Source: Echinococcus granulosus
Lineage: Eukaryota > Platyhelminthes > Cestoda > Cyclophyllidea > Taeniidae
Assembly: GCF_000524195.1 (NCBI RefSeq)
Contig: NW_020170416.1
Span: forward strand, 45,386 to 79,471
Reading direction: 5' to 3'
Length of the DNA: 34,086 bases
Position numbers and translations under genes: made by a program. The notes under the pieces are model-generated. The model saw only the letters and a program-made list of their open reading frames with translations, ran no database searches and had not been told where the DNA came from. This document shows positions 22,392-32,730 of the stretch, one piece after another (position 1 is the first letter of the stretch; every line of letters begins with the position of its first letter).

Positions 22392-23022
22392 CTCAGTGCC
22401 AAAACTGGAGGAGAGGGCAGAGGGTAGCCTCTCTCTAAATAAACTGTGTACCAAATCAATCACGATAAATGCAGTTAAAGTAACAAACCACTTAAGCATA
22501 CATTGTAACTTGTTAACTTGCAAAGATTTACCCATCCCTCGAAGTAACTCTATCCAGCCCGAAGGTGTCCACGAAGAGCTTCCTCTTTTTCTCCCCCTTT
22601 TTCCTCTCCTCATCCTACGTGCGGTGATGATGCAGTTCTTACAAGACAACACGCAGCCCCACACCCCTTGCCTCTCACCGTAAAGGAAGTGATCGTAAGA
22701 TATGGAATGCAAGACGGAATGGGGGAGAGGGAAAGGTAGGGAAAGAGGTTGAGCAAGGTATTTTTCGCCTTTTTGTTCATATTTTCCATACTGGCTTGTA
22801 AGTAAGTAAGTAATGAGAGTAATGAGAGAGTTTTTAGTGAAGGTTTTTAGTGAAATTAGACAACCGCGTGATCTAATGCCTCGCAGAATAGGCTATTAGG
22901 CAGTAAAAAGTGCGATATAAACTGACGTACCTTAGTGCAACAATGTTTATTTTTAGATATTAAACGAAGGAAGAGTTAATTATATCGTCAAGCCTAAGTC
23001 CTACTATCACAATTATACTAAC
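22392..23022 (-). other. Intron 2 of the synaptotagmin-like gene (model)
   Basis: About 631 nt, bounded by GTTAGT and an AG. It contains the cluster of short tandem repeats at 22798-22854 and a long pyrimidine-rich stretch at about 22700-22760 on the minus strand. No further exon was evident in the required phase. Confidence 0.4.
22798..22854. repeat. Stack of three short tandem repeats
   Basis: Reading the plus strand, four GTAA units (22798-22813) run into two copies of TAATGAGAG (22811-22828), then two copies of TTTTTAGTGAA separated by GG (22831-22854). Three different unit lengths (4, 9, 11) sit within 57 nt. Such stacking is typical of replication slippage. It lies in intron 2 of the model gene. 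Confidence 0.9.
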
Positions 23023-23185
23023 TTGGATACAAAGAAGTTTTCTTCTTTAAAAAGTCCATCTCCACAGGATTCTCGAGAAGTTGTCGGAAATGGGGATTTC
23101 TGATTTCATGAATCTCAAATCGCAGATATCCCTCCTTCTCACGTTGTATTAACGATGCCAACACGTCTGCATTCAGCTGATAGAC
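23023..23185 (-). CDS. Exon 2 (model): linker and first strand of the second C2 domain
   Basis: This segment follows a T-rich acceptor ending TTTTAAAG and reads in phase 0, matching exon 1. It encodes 54 residues plus one leftover base. The peptide QREKEGYLRFEIHEI resembles the usual start of a synaptotagmin C2B domain, where a charged linker leads into a G-x-L-x-F strand. The rest, through ENPVEMDFLKKK to SLYP, would be a long insertion before the next strand. The donor chosen is A|GTTAGT at 23022, the only phase-1 GT after the strand. An alternative is GTGAGA at 23142, a stronger donor also in phase 1, which would shorten the exon to 43 nt and remove the G-x-L strand. A second possible acceptor lies 9 nt further in, at CTATCAG. 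The exon is supported by phase and motif only. Confidence 0.5.
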
Positions 23186-25267
23186 CTTTAAAATATAAAT
23201 GTATTTTAAAATCTTATCGAAAATGTTTTGGGTGGACCTTAGTCCATCAACTATTAAAGTTTCCAACTTAGCTGTTGAACAAAGTCAACAACACATAAAA
23301 AACAAAGGAATTTTATTCCTAAGTGGTTCAACCAACTGGGAGCCTTTGATGTTGCTCAGCAATAACACCTACTTTGAGGTCCCCCTTTAAATGACCTAAA
23401 TTTATAGGGTCGACTTTCGAAATGGACCCTAAAGAGAGGGTATAAGTTGTGGATAATTTATGATGATCTCACTACTTCTAATAATAGGGGTAAAAGACAA
23501 CATGAGCTCTACCTATTTTGTTACAAAGTAGCCTCGAATGGCCCTTATAAATTAAAATTTGCACTTTAGGTCGGGGCAAACCCAAAGCGGGCAATTCAAA
23601 ACAGCGTCCATCTACGCATTTCTGATGTCATGATAAAGTATGAATCACACTATATGCTTCATAATGAGCAAGTAATTTGTTTGGAATACATTTTCTTTTT
23701 TAAATTAGCTTCTTCCAAGAATTTCCAAAAAAAACGTCAAAGAATTTGTAAGTAATTACTTCTTGTCACCCTCAGAATTAAGGTTGGTTACTTATTTTAG
23801 AAAGCGGAAGTAGGACGCTTCATTTAGAAAGTAATGAAATATCACTTGTTGGAGGTATTTCCGAAGCCACTGGTTCTGTTCTGCTAAATACCTAAAATGG
23901 GCGAGGAGGGGAGAGCGAAGGGGACTTTTTAACCCATTTTGGGAGCTGACCCCTTTCACGTTAACCGCTGTCTCAAGGTGATGTTGGGCCCAGCTACTTT
24001 GTTGCTTAAAACAAAACTCAGTCGTGTATGTTCCATTACCATCTGATGCGCTTTGCAGGAATACCATATATGCGACGCATGTAGTTTCCTCCTCTGAGCC
24101 CAGTTACCCAAACATACTATGCGTTGCAAACGACTTCTTTGATGGCAAAACAATAAAACAGGCGTAGTGGAAATTAGCCGGCCTGAGAACACTCACTACT
24201 TTGATTTCTTGCAAAGCTTTCATGACATTATGATTGGGTGTTAGGGTACAACAAATCATCTGAACTATCTTGGTCGATTTTACTTTAAAATAGATCCTTA
24301 CAGTAAGCGTATTGTTTTGTTGTTAATGGGCATTAAAATGGTATAAGTTTTGAGGCCTTCTCTCTACCCTCTTCCGTCTGATTTCCGACTCCTAGGAGTA
24401 TTCTAAAACATTACTCCCTGTGACAATTAACTGCTGGTGTTGTCATCGTCATCCTCTTCACGATTAAAAAAGTTGTTCGAGAGAGATTTTTCCCCACTCA
24501 GGCACACGATCAACACGTTTGCCATCAGAGACGCATGTATGTGGAATTAGCTCTTCAATTGGTTGCATTAAAGACAGGTCGATTTATTTTGAAACAGTAA
24601 AAGAGATGTAAAATTCTTTACTCGAAAACATTTGCTTAATTTTAATTTTTGAGATGGGTAAAGTTTCACTGTTTTTAGTTACCTTTAAATCTGCCCAGGA
24701 ATGTTTGGCTTTAGTTCAATTAATGGTGACAATTCATTTAAATATTTCTTCTCCCTTCTACTATTTCATTTTAATGTGCAAAGTTGGGGATTGTATCCAT
24801 GATTTAAACAGATATTGATAGGATTTAAGCAAGAATTAACAATGTTTAAAAGTCTAATCAAATCCTTCTTAACGGGACTCAGAATCTCTCTGGAAGAATT
24901 TCAAAATTACATTTGATGTGTTTTGCCTTTCTTTTTGCTCAGCATATCTGTATTTCCTTTGCATTCTGTGACCTTTTTAGTTTAAACGCAATGTTCCATT
25001 TTCTGCGAAAAACCGTGCACCAGTTCCTAGAAGATTTCATATGGAATTAACTTATGAACCTGCTTAAATTTAACAGAACTTTTGTTTAAATAAGGTTCTC
25101 TAAGTAACTTTGCACATTTGTTTACGAGACCATTTTATTATTTTCCCATTGTGTTGTTAGTAAATGCTTAAGTTGATGGAAGGAGAAGCTGGATATTTTC
25201 ATAATTGATTGGGCCTTAAAATGCCTAAATAAAATGAGGGCTCAAACTTAGAAGATACGTAACTCAC
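23186..25267 (-). other. Intron 1 of the synaptotagmin-like gene (model)
   Basis: The intron starts GTGAGT and ends TTTTAAAG. It is AT-rich and holds the read-through stop and poly(A) signal described separately. Two overlapping minus-strand open frames at 23792-24192 have no recognisable domain and no clear splice pairing in the gene's phase, so I left them as intronic. Confidence 0.45.
25134..25139 (-). terminator. Intronic poly(A) signal after exon 1 read-through
   Basis: AATAAA on the minus strand lies about 60 nt after the TGA (25199-25201) reached when exon 1 is read through its donor. This is the right spacing to end a short transcript. The read-through adds 22 residues (ending ILRPNQL) after the first C2 domain and gives a 458-residue protein. 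It may equally be a chance hexamer in the intron. Confidence 0.35.
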
Positions 25268-26575
25268 ATCGATGCACGGCTTACATCTTTCCCAACTAAC
25301 ATCGGTGGATAGGGTTGACTTTCCCCTCAGCGTATGATGATTAAATCGGTACTCCTTGGTAGCCACCAATAGGGCCTTTTCACCCGGTTTTCTGCCACTG
25401 AATTCAATTACCATCAGTCGGAGTTGAACCTCCTCCTCCGATTTATTATAGGGCATTCCACAGTCGAGAACAAAATCTAACACCGATGGGTGCCCCTCGG
25501 AAAATCGTGGAGATCCACAAGCTGCTGTAACTACTCCACTAGTCTGCACAAAGTGAGATTTGAACCCAATTAGAGCTGCCTTTACGATGTAGTTGGAGTT
25601 TTTCCATGGCTTTATTGCAGGCAAGTTTGTTGCATAGTAGAGATGGACACGCACTGTGAGGTTGTTCCTTCCTGTAGCATCGATGAAGACACGGTAGTTG
25701 ATCGTTCCACCTGGAGCTTCCGCAGCAGTGAAGCGAGGAATCGGGGAAATTTGAGACGGGGGTGGAGTGACTATCGGTGTCGCTACAGTCAATGAATGTG
25801 TCCGTTTTCTCGATGGTGAGGTGTGGGTGGATCGACTGACCTGTGTGTCCAAAATTGATATCAATTCGGAGAGACTTGCACCCATTTCATTTTTGATGAG
25901 TTTTGGGGACAAACTTCCCAGGGTTATACGACGAGCAGCCCGTAGAGACTTTCTTCTTTCTACAGTTGCAGAGTCTACCTTGCCTTTAATTGGTTGGATT
26001 GAGGCTGGATCAGCTTGAACAGCATCAGGTTGTGCATTTACGGTTGATATTAAGGCCGGGATAGGGGACAACCCATCGTAACTTCCTTTAGCAAGATCGT
26101 GTAAAAGGGATGTGGATCCAGAGCGTGGCCGCTTTGTCGGAGGAGCAAGGAAGCCTCCAATTGTCTTGACGGCACTTTCAACTTGAAGACTCTCTCCAAC
26201 GGAAGAAGTCTGGTAGGAAGAGATGGAGGGTCTTGTGGGGGCATGGTGAGGGTTGGTAGCACCGTAGAATTTTTCAGAGTGGCTTCGCAGTGGAAGTGAC
26301 TGAATTCCAGCAAAAATTGAGCTGCGTCTAGATGTATCCAGAGTGCGTGAACTTGTTTTGGGTGAGGTGAGAGAAAAGGTTTCAATGACTCGGCGAAGAA
26401 AAATCACTGAGGAAGTAATCTTGTTTGAGGCGTGGCCATGTCGCGTTCGTTTGCGCTGTGGCCACCAGGGTGATGAAACGGCCAAAGTAGCCGCACAAAT
26501 AAATACTGCAATCGCTGCAAGGGTGATGCAAATCACGAAGATAACCGATGTTACACTATTAGGCATTACGTCCAT
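25268..26575 (-). CDS. Exon 1: membrane anchor, linker and first C2 domain of a synaptotagmin-like protein
   Basis: The exon encodes residues 1-436. The chosen ATG at 26575 has A at -3 and G at +4; the frame is also open upstream for 19 codons without another ATG, to a TAA at 26633-26635. Residues 8-33 are a hydrophobic segment followed by WWPQRKR, so the C-terminus should face the cytosol, as in synaptotagmins. Residues 41-285 are a low-complexity linker rich in Ser, Thr, Pro, Arg and Lys. Residues 289-430 read as a C2 domain: it begins GGTINYRVFIDATGRNNLTV, continues ATNLPAIKPW and YIVKAAL, and has a later strand VQLRLMVIEF. The loops that hold calcium-binding aspartates in active C2 domains carry Lys, Asn, Ser and Gly here, so calcium binding is unlikely. 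The exon ends in phase 0 at GAT followed by donor GTGAGT at 25267. No close orthologue could be assigned; calcium-independent synaptotagmins such as the Syt14/16 type are a possible match. Confidence 0.85.
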
Positions 26576-26639
26576 TTTTTTCTTTTTAAATCTAATCCAT
26601 GCTCTCCTATTCAACCAATCTAAATTAAAACATTATTAA

Positions 26640-28471
26640 TTAATATATCTTTAATAATCAAATAGCTCAAAATTTCCTACCCTTTTCGCAAGAAATATTT
26701 TTCCAAAAAAGTGTTCTCAGTACAGAGGCGTTAAATTAGGGCAACATGGAATTGTTGCTATCACTGTTGTCCTTCCATTAGTTTGAAATTTGGATGGACA
26801 CATACAATTAAAGTGGTGTTTTATTGTTCCGCCTCTCAGAAAACGGAAACAAACTTTTGTTGCAACAGAAATGAGTAAAAGCTGAGTGATTTAATGCAAA
26901 TATAGAAACATTACAAGAACGTGACTTTGTCATGAAATAAGAAGTGACACCTCATTTCTAAGAGCTGCAGGCAAGGAAATTTTTAGTCAGTAACTGCGAT
27001 AGAGTTATTGCTTAATAAAATATTCACCCAAGAGAGGAGATAATTAAAGGGTGTTGGAGACATAAATATGCCTCGAAGCTAATGGTAGGAATTAACGCAT
27101 CCATGAATAGACATAAGCCACAACTTAAAAAAAAATTACGGCTATTTAAAATTTACCAAAGTGCTACACTCCCAGAAAAGCTGTTCCTAAGTTTAAATTG
27201 GAAAATATATAAAATTTAGATCTTCTTATTTAACTGAGCTATTAGCCCGATGGGTTTTATCACGAATAATAAAGTGCTGGCAGAGAAGTCTGAAGGAAAG
27301 TACTTCATTAGGAATTCTGAATAAAGAGGAGCATAAATTGGAAAAGTGAAGAAAAGACCCACCGGAACTGTTTTCATGATAAAATGAACAGTTACAGATG
27401 AATGTGGCAAATGGGATTTTTGAAGAGTATTAGACCAATCAAAGAGGGAGTGAGAATTTACCAATCAGAATAAGCGTTAATCTCCTGCATGATCTGGCCA
27501 AATTGTCGCAAAAGTGCCCAAGCAAAATTTTTGCTGACTATTTCGGCACGTTAAACTTATTAAAACAAGCCGATATGACATATAAATTAATTCTGCGTAG
27601 CTAGGTTGTCTAAAACTACGATTCCTATGCTTTAGAATAAAATATTTCATTCGAATATCAAAAATTGCCTTGTTCATGATGATGGGAGAAAAGTGTACTG
27701 ATCCACTACTTTTCCTGTGATATATGCCTTTAACGTTTCTATAGTGATCGCCGTTGGGATAACAGAATATATTTCAACCAGAATATTCAGTTTTTCTTAT
27801 AATTCTTCAAACAATTTTTCCCACAATTTGGTAATGAAATACTATGAAGTAGTGTTTAAATCTGTGACCCGAAGGATGATTTGGCGATTATATGTAAATA
27901 CAATATATATATATTTCAGGTAAAATCTGGTTCATGTACTTCATTAAATATGTCCTTTGCCGAAACGGTGAATGTCATTGATTATTAGTTAGACTCTTAA
28001 ATATGTATCCATTACATTCCTAATGTCCGCTGTTAAAGACTGCGTTTCGAGATGCTAACCGTTTAGACATTCATCTAGACAGGCGGCTAATGGGAGTCAA
28101 AGCCAAATCGTTTCGAAGTTGGTAACCTCACCTACTTTTCCACATGGTCACCTACCACATTTATGCACTTATGTCAGAAGACAACAAAAATCTGGAGGCT
28201 CTCGAGACAAACAGATTTGTCAATACAACCAAATTAGCATGAGACGGCACAGAAAAAACACCTTTGTCCTATTCTCTTGATTCAAATATACATATTTGTG
28301 GTGTAAATATCCACTTCCACGTTTTCTGATTTTTTGGCCAGCATTTGATCGGGATGGCTGGTAATAATAGAATAATAAAATATATGACAGTGGTGACCAA
28401 TTTTTCTTAAGCCTTGCACATAACATTAGTATAGCGAACCGGGATTGCCCTAAAAACGAAAGAAGACACAA
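26640..28471. other. Region upstream of the synaptotagmin-like gene
   Basis: AT-rich DNA that should hold the promoter and perhaps a non-coding first exon of the minus-strand gene. A possible 3' splice site (TGTTTTAATTTAG, AG at 26620-26621) lies 44 nt upstream of the ATG, which would fit a 5' UTR intron. No core promoter motif could be assigned. Confidence 0.4.
27903..27914. repeat. (AT)6 microsatellite
   Basis: Six AT units in AT-rich intergenic DNA. Confidence 0.95.
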
Positions 28472-28565
28472 TACTGGGGCAGATTATGTACCGCTGACAC
28501 ACAGAAGGGGATAGGACTACTGACATGGCTCGGAGGAAAGGCCACCTGGTAAACATGCAATAGTC
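28472..28565. repeat. Dispersed repeat family R4, copy a
   Basis: It aligns with 28975-29070. Blocks are CTGACACACAGAAGGGGATA against TCGACGCGCAGTAGGGCATG, and CTACTGACATGGCTCGGAGG against CTAGTGACATAGCCCGTGGG. On the minus strand both copies read as similar peptides, here PSHVSSPIPFCVSA. Confidence 0.65.
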
Positions 28566-28974
28566 GATCCTCTAAGCAGTCCTTTACAAAAACTGTGAGC
28601 TCAAAAACGACTGATATATTGGATAGCTCCTCTCCTCTTTTAACCGTCCTCCCATTGCTCGCCTTGGTCAACCTCTGCACCAGCCATCACAACGTTATTG
28701 ATGTTGTAAAGGAATCACCCACACGCCAAGCATGCCAAATTTGTATGTAACTGAGGAAATACTTGACCTTAATATCGCAGTTACCTCATGGTAATTTGAC
28801 TAGAGCCGAAAACTAAGTTGGAGATGAGGGATGATGTGCTGGCTGTTGCACATGTCCATAGCTAGTCTTAGGAACACTTACCAGAAAGCAGAGTCGCATA
28901 ACAAAGTAAGAAAGTTAACATTAGGTCCGTTGTGTAGGGTTTCGTTTCTGTTCCTCCTTACCATGTTGTTACCA

Positions 28975-29070
28975 CTTTTGATCTCGAGCGGAGTGTTTTT
29001 TGTCGACGCGCAGTAGGGCATGGGGCTAGTGACATAGCCCGTGGGCCAGACCTCAAGCTGGAGGCGCAAT
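28975..29070. repeat. Dispersed repeat family R4, copy b
   Basis: Second copy, about 500 nt from the first and in the same orientation. On the minus strand it reads PTGYVTSPMPYCAST in the frame corresponding to the first copy. It is higher in GC than its surroundings. Confidence 0.65.
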
Positions 29071-30189
29071 GGCGGAGCCTCTAACTAGCCCGTCATCAAA
29101 CTCGAGAGATGAACATAAAGTAACGTATTACAATTATGATCTATATACCGAATAACAGTTTCAGATACGGATATTTATTAAAACCTTCGAATAATTTATA
29201 AACAAAAATTCTAGACGAGAAAACAAAGTGCTGACTGTTCGCACGTGTAAAATGTATTTTGCTCTTGAATAGACCTAATGATAATAGGAGTACCTTCTAG
29301 AATTCGTTCAGTCAATTGTTTTTGCTTAACAAAGCGCATTAATTTGTCTGGCAGCCTTCAAGGCTTATTCTTCTCAGTTAGTGGCGGATTAAACAAATTA
29401 TTTCTCTAGCACTTGGAGAAACTTCTCTACCATTGTAATTTTTAATCATCTCAATTACTAAGGTTACATGATACCTCATTTCTGTCCAGTCTGATGTGTC
29501 TTATCTCTATTTAGGTTTGAGAAGTTTGTTGCCAAGACAGAGCTGACTGTTTAAATAACTTTTACCGAATGGCGGCCTGTATCATAAATCTCATCAGTAA
29601 GGTCCTGCATTACTGTGACCGATCTAACCGCGATTAAATCCTGTCCAATGGATTTAAATGCTTTGGTATATCTTATGTTTGATGGAATAGTAGAGTCTAT
29701 CATGAACAGTGGCATACATATGAGAAGCGGATACCACGTGGAAGGTTCCATGAACAATTGTGAAATGTTTGCGTCATCAATTTTCTTATAATTTTGCAAG
29801 TTCAAAGAAAATTTTTTAGTGCTGTATCCAAAGGAACCATAAAAACACTGCTTTAGAATTTTGTATTCTTTTTGATAGCAGTCGTGTAAGCAGGAGAGGG
29901 AGCAATTAGTCTTACCTTTAAGATTGAGTGGTTCTATCTGACATTTCCATTACTAACTCAGATGAGTACGAGAACTTTCAAGTTTTTTGCATTAGAACTT
30001 CGAATAATTTACTAAAGGGAAGAGAGCATTTATTCCCCCATTTTGTGCTGAGAAAAGTTTTTTTTTAGGTGAGAAGGTAGAAAATTCGATATCTAGAAAC
30101 GACACCGATGTAAGTAAAAAATCGTACTGCGGAGAGTAAATCGCTCTTGTAGTTAATTTCAGCCAATTCCTATACAATGTTTCGATTGT
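29071..30189. other. Intergenic, with one protein-like open frame on the minus strand
   Basis: A minus-strand frame at 29551-29805 reads MEPSTWYPLLICMPLFMIDS and further to DLTDEIYDTGRHS before a GTAAAA. It has no recognisable family and starts at TTG, so it is not called. Nothing else was seen. Confidence 0.45.
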
Positions 30190-31210
30190 TCCTTTAACTC
30201 TCTGCTTTGGTAATGGGCCGCGTAGGCTCCTAGCCACTGTACCTGCTTCGAGTGGAGTGGCCTTCGGTCTGTGCTAGTATTCCCAAGCCCTACTGCACGT
30301 AAAAATTGCACATTCCGCAGAGGGTTTTATGCCTTTATTTTCAGAAAATTCTCGGAGGAAATAGTAAGCGAATCCCATCTTAAAGGTTACTTATCCTGAT
30401 TTTTTCGGCTATGCGATAAACCTTAGTGGGGCAGGGGAAGTGCATATACTGTAGACGGGAAATTTAGTGACCATCCATAATTGGAGGGCTGAAAAAGACG
30501 TCTGCCTTCAGCAACTATCCTACTCATGAGGTCTGCAGAAAAACCAGTAGCATCTGAAGCAGCAGCCGTTAACTGTCTGATAAAGTCTTTTACAAAGCTA
30601 TCTGTCGTTCCTGTTTGACTATATCAATTATGTGAAATCGCGATGTCTTCTTTACCTCTCTACTGGCTGGATAGATCCTAGATACATATGACTGGGTAGC
30701 GTTGAAGTGAGAAAAAGGTGGCAAGGGGAATAGAAGTGGAAACCATCCCTACAGAACTATGCTAAATCCCATACATTTCTATTTGACCCTGCTTGCATGC
30801 CAGTGCTCTTACTACTAGCGCTAGCACATTCTTCCTTCCCTTTATACGGTTATTGAACGTGAAAAAATCTCAGGTCCAGTGAAACTGCCAAATGTGAACA
30901 GTGGTTTTGCAATCAGTTACCTTCTCAGTCGCATGGACATTCGATGACTGGCATAATTGGCTTGTGGGCGTTTTTCTTACAGCACCGAATGCTTTGAAGT
31001 GTTTGACGCTGGAGGTTGATTAGGGAGAGCTCCGGGGAGGCCGCTCAAATGAGGAGATGGTTTTTGGTTACCTGTTTAACTCTCGGTTTTGGTGACGGGC
31101 CTATCCTCTGCGTCATACCGATTGTCCCAAGACCTTCTTTTAGGTGGACAATACATATTTTATTTAGGCGTTAATCTTTCAGCCCCAGAGAAATCTCGGG
31201 TCATTACACT
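30190..31210. repeat. Dispersed repeat family R1, copy b (about 1.02 kb)
   Basis: Second long copy of the family at 12025. Its two ends are related to each other: CTTTAACTCTCTGCTTTGG at about 30192 and GTTTAACTCTCGGTTTTGG at about 31074, followed in both by a GGGCC-containing stretch and a CCCAAG motif. The spacing between these ends is about 880 nt, against about 925 nt in copy a. This is either a pair of short terminal direct repeats or the start of a second tandem unit. No coding capacity is evident. Confidence 0.8.
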
Positions 31211-32574
31211 TCCATGCTCGTCATCCTTTTAACCACCGTCTCTGATATTCTTTTTAGCCGTTTTTTGTCACACGTTGTAAAGCTCATTAGCTGGATACAA
31301 AGCTTACACGTTATTGTTGCACAAATGTGAGAAGACATTTGAACTCTTCGTCAGTCGTAGCTCATAATTTCTGCTTGGTCCAGGGTTATGCTCATTTTGT
31401 AAAGTGCTCAAGGCTTCATAGAGCACTCGCAATTTATGGAATCGTTTACCTAATTACAGAGCAATTCGAAGTGATTGTATATACATTCTCCCTGATTACT
31501 TTGTCCCACTTTCACTGCTGTTCATTCCATTCTGCCATCATAAGCATTAAAGTAGAACATAAGTTGTTTTCTCGCCTCAAAATATTTACCCAAATGTCGT
31601 AAATAGCATCACTACAGCCATTTTATGGCCAATGGGGCATGTTGTTACAGTAAAATTTTAACTGCCTTTATAGACGATAAAAAATATGGTAAATGTTTAA
31701 AGTTGACATCGCGTAAACAACTCCTTCATCCGTCTTCTGCTTTGGTACTTATTTTTTTTAAAAAAACCCAGTCTTCAAATTTGCAGCCTTTTATTCATTC
31801 CTGTAGAGTTTTCCTCACTACTGTCGCCATCTGGGCTCTTGAGGCTCCTCCGAAGTAATTTTGAGTTTGGGGAAAATAGGGGGTTTGACAAGTTGGGACG
31901 GAAAGTTGTCATTAAAACTAAGGGAGTTTAAGGACTCGTCTAATGGAGGTTAATTGCCGTGACAGTAAACTGTTTTCGAACCCATCAGCAAACAATACCA
32001 CATTGATCCTTCGTTACTAGGTGCTTTATTGTAAGGACATCAAAATACGTCGTACGACCCTGGTTAAATTTTGTGTAATTTATCAATATTCCTGAGTGCT
32101 GATGAGTTTATTAAAGTTTTGCATTTGTAAAACCAAATTCTCAAATAGCTTTTAATAAATAAACCAACACAATTTTGAGAGTTATAATAGAGTGTTTTTT
32201 ATACGATACAATTGTTCCTAGATTAGAAGCTGGTAAAATCTCGGTTAGACTTGACAACCGTCAAGCAATGTCGACGGATCTCTTGTTACTTTGCATTTAT
32301 AAGTACCAAACAATTAATTGAAAGGAGGCTGATAACTGTTGCAGGTAGCCCCCAGAACCGATTCTTTTGGATTTTCTAGAAGTTTCACTCGATGGTTAAA
32401 CTCCGAACCTTCTTGCCAGTCGTGCTGTTGCGCGATTCCGCCTAACTGGTTGATATCAAGCAGAGATGCCCTCTAGGTGTTCAGGGTCAGTCTGTCACCA
32501 TAATTATGCGTAACTGGAAAGATAGAGACAGACTCATATCCAGTCATCTATCTTCTCTGGCTCTCAGGCCCTCT
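31211..32574. other. Intergenic, no gene recognised
   Basis: Two plus-strand open frames (31327-31602 and 31625-31858) lack domains and are close to what chance gives in a window of this size and composition. Confidence 0.55.
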
Positions 32575-32730
32575 GCTTACTCAGTACGGTAGTGATATAC
32601 ATCTACAATGAAAATCTTGTCCATTGACTACTTGGTTAGTAACCTCGAGAGGATATGAGGAGCCCCGTAGAACTAGAAATTCCTGGCTGTAATAAGTTAC
32701 GACTTAGTTTATACTATAGGTTTGACAGTT
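32575..32730. repeat. Dispersed repeat family R3, copy b
   Basis: Partner of the copy at 160, with the same order of three matching blocks. A TTGACTAC motif and a GTTGGGAGTC block recur just downstream, which may mean the repeat continues beyond the limit given. Confidence 0.65.

Larger units (their letters stand above)
19572..26575 (-). other. Gene span: synaptotagmin-like tandem-C2 membrane protein, five-exon model
   Basis: This entry ties together the five coding exons listed separately. Exon lengths in transcript order are 1308, 163, 71, 22 and 473 nt, total 2037 nt, which is 679 codons including the TAG stop. Phases at the four junctions are 0, 1, 0 and 1, and each intron starts GT and ends AG. 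Introns are about 2082, 631, 1870 and 384 nt. The predicted 678-residue protein has an N-terminal membrane anchor (about residues 8-33), a basic linker to about residue 285, a first C2 domain (about 289-430) and a second C2-like region to the C-terminus. Proteins of this shape sit in vesicle or plasma membranes with the C2 domains in the cytosol and take part in membrane trafficking. Both ends are well supported by protein features; the three middle exons are inference from splice signals and frame. Confidence 0.65.

Noticed and set aside
22317..22712. Minus-strand open frame of 131 codons and a plus-strand frame of 95 codons
   Set aside because: The frame differs from the one needed for exon 3, peptides are Arg- or Pro/Leu-rich because of a purine/pyrimidine-biased stretch, and no domain is visible.
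26576..26614. Extension of exon 1 to an upstream TTG (13 more codons)
   Set aside because: Eukaryotic translation would use the ATG at 26575, which has a good context (A at -3, G at +4). The upstream stretch is better read as 5' UTR.
25767..26639. Plus- and minus-strand open frames overlapping exon 1
   Set aside because: They lie within the membrane-anchor/C2A exon in other frames and have no recognisable content.
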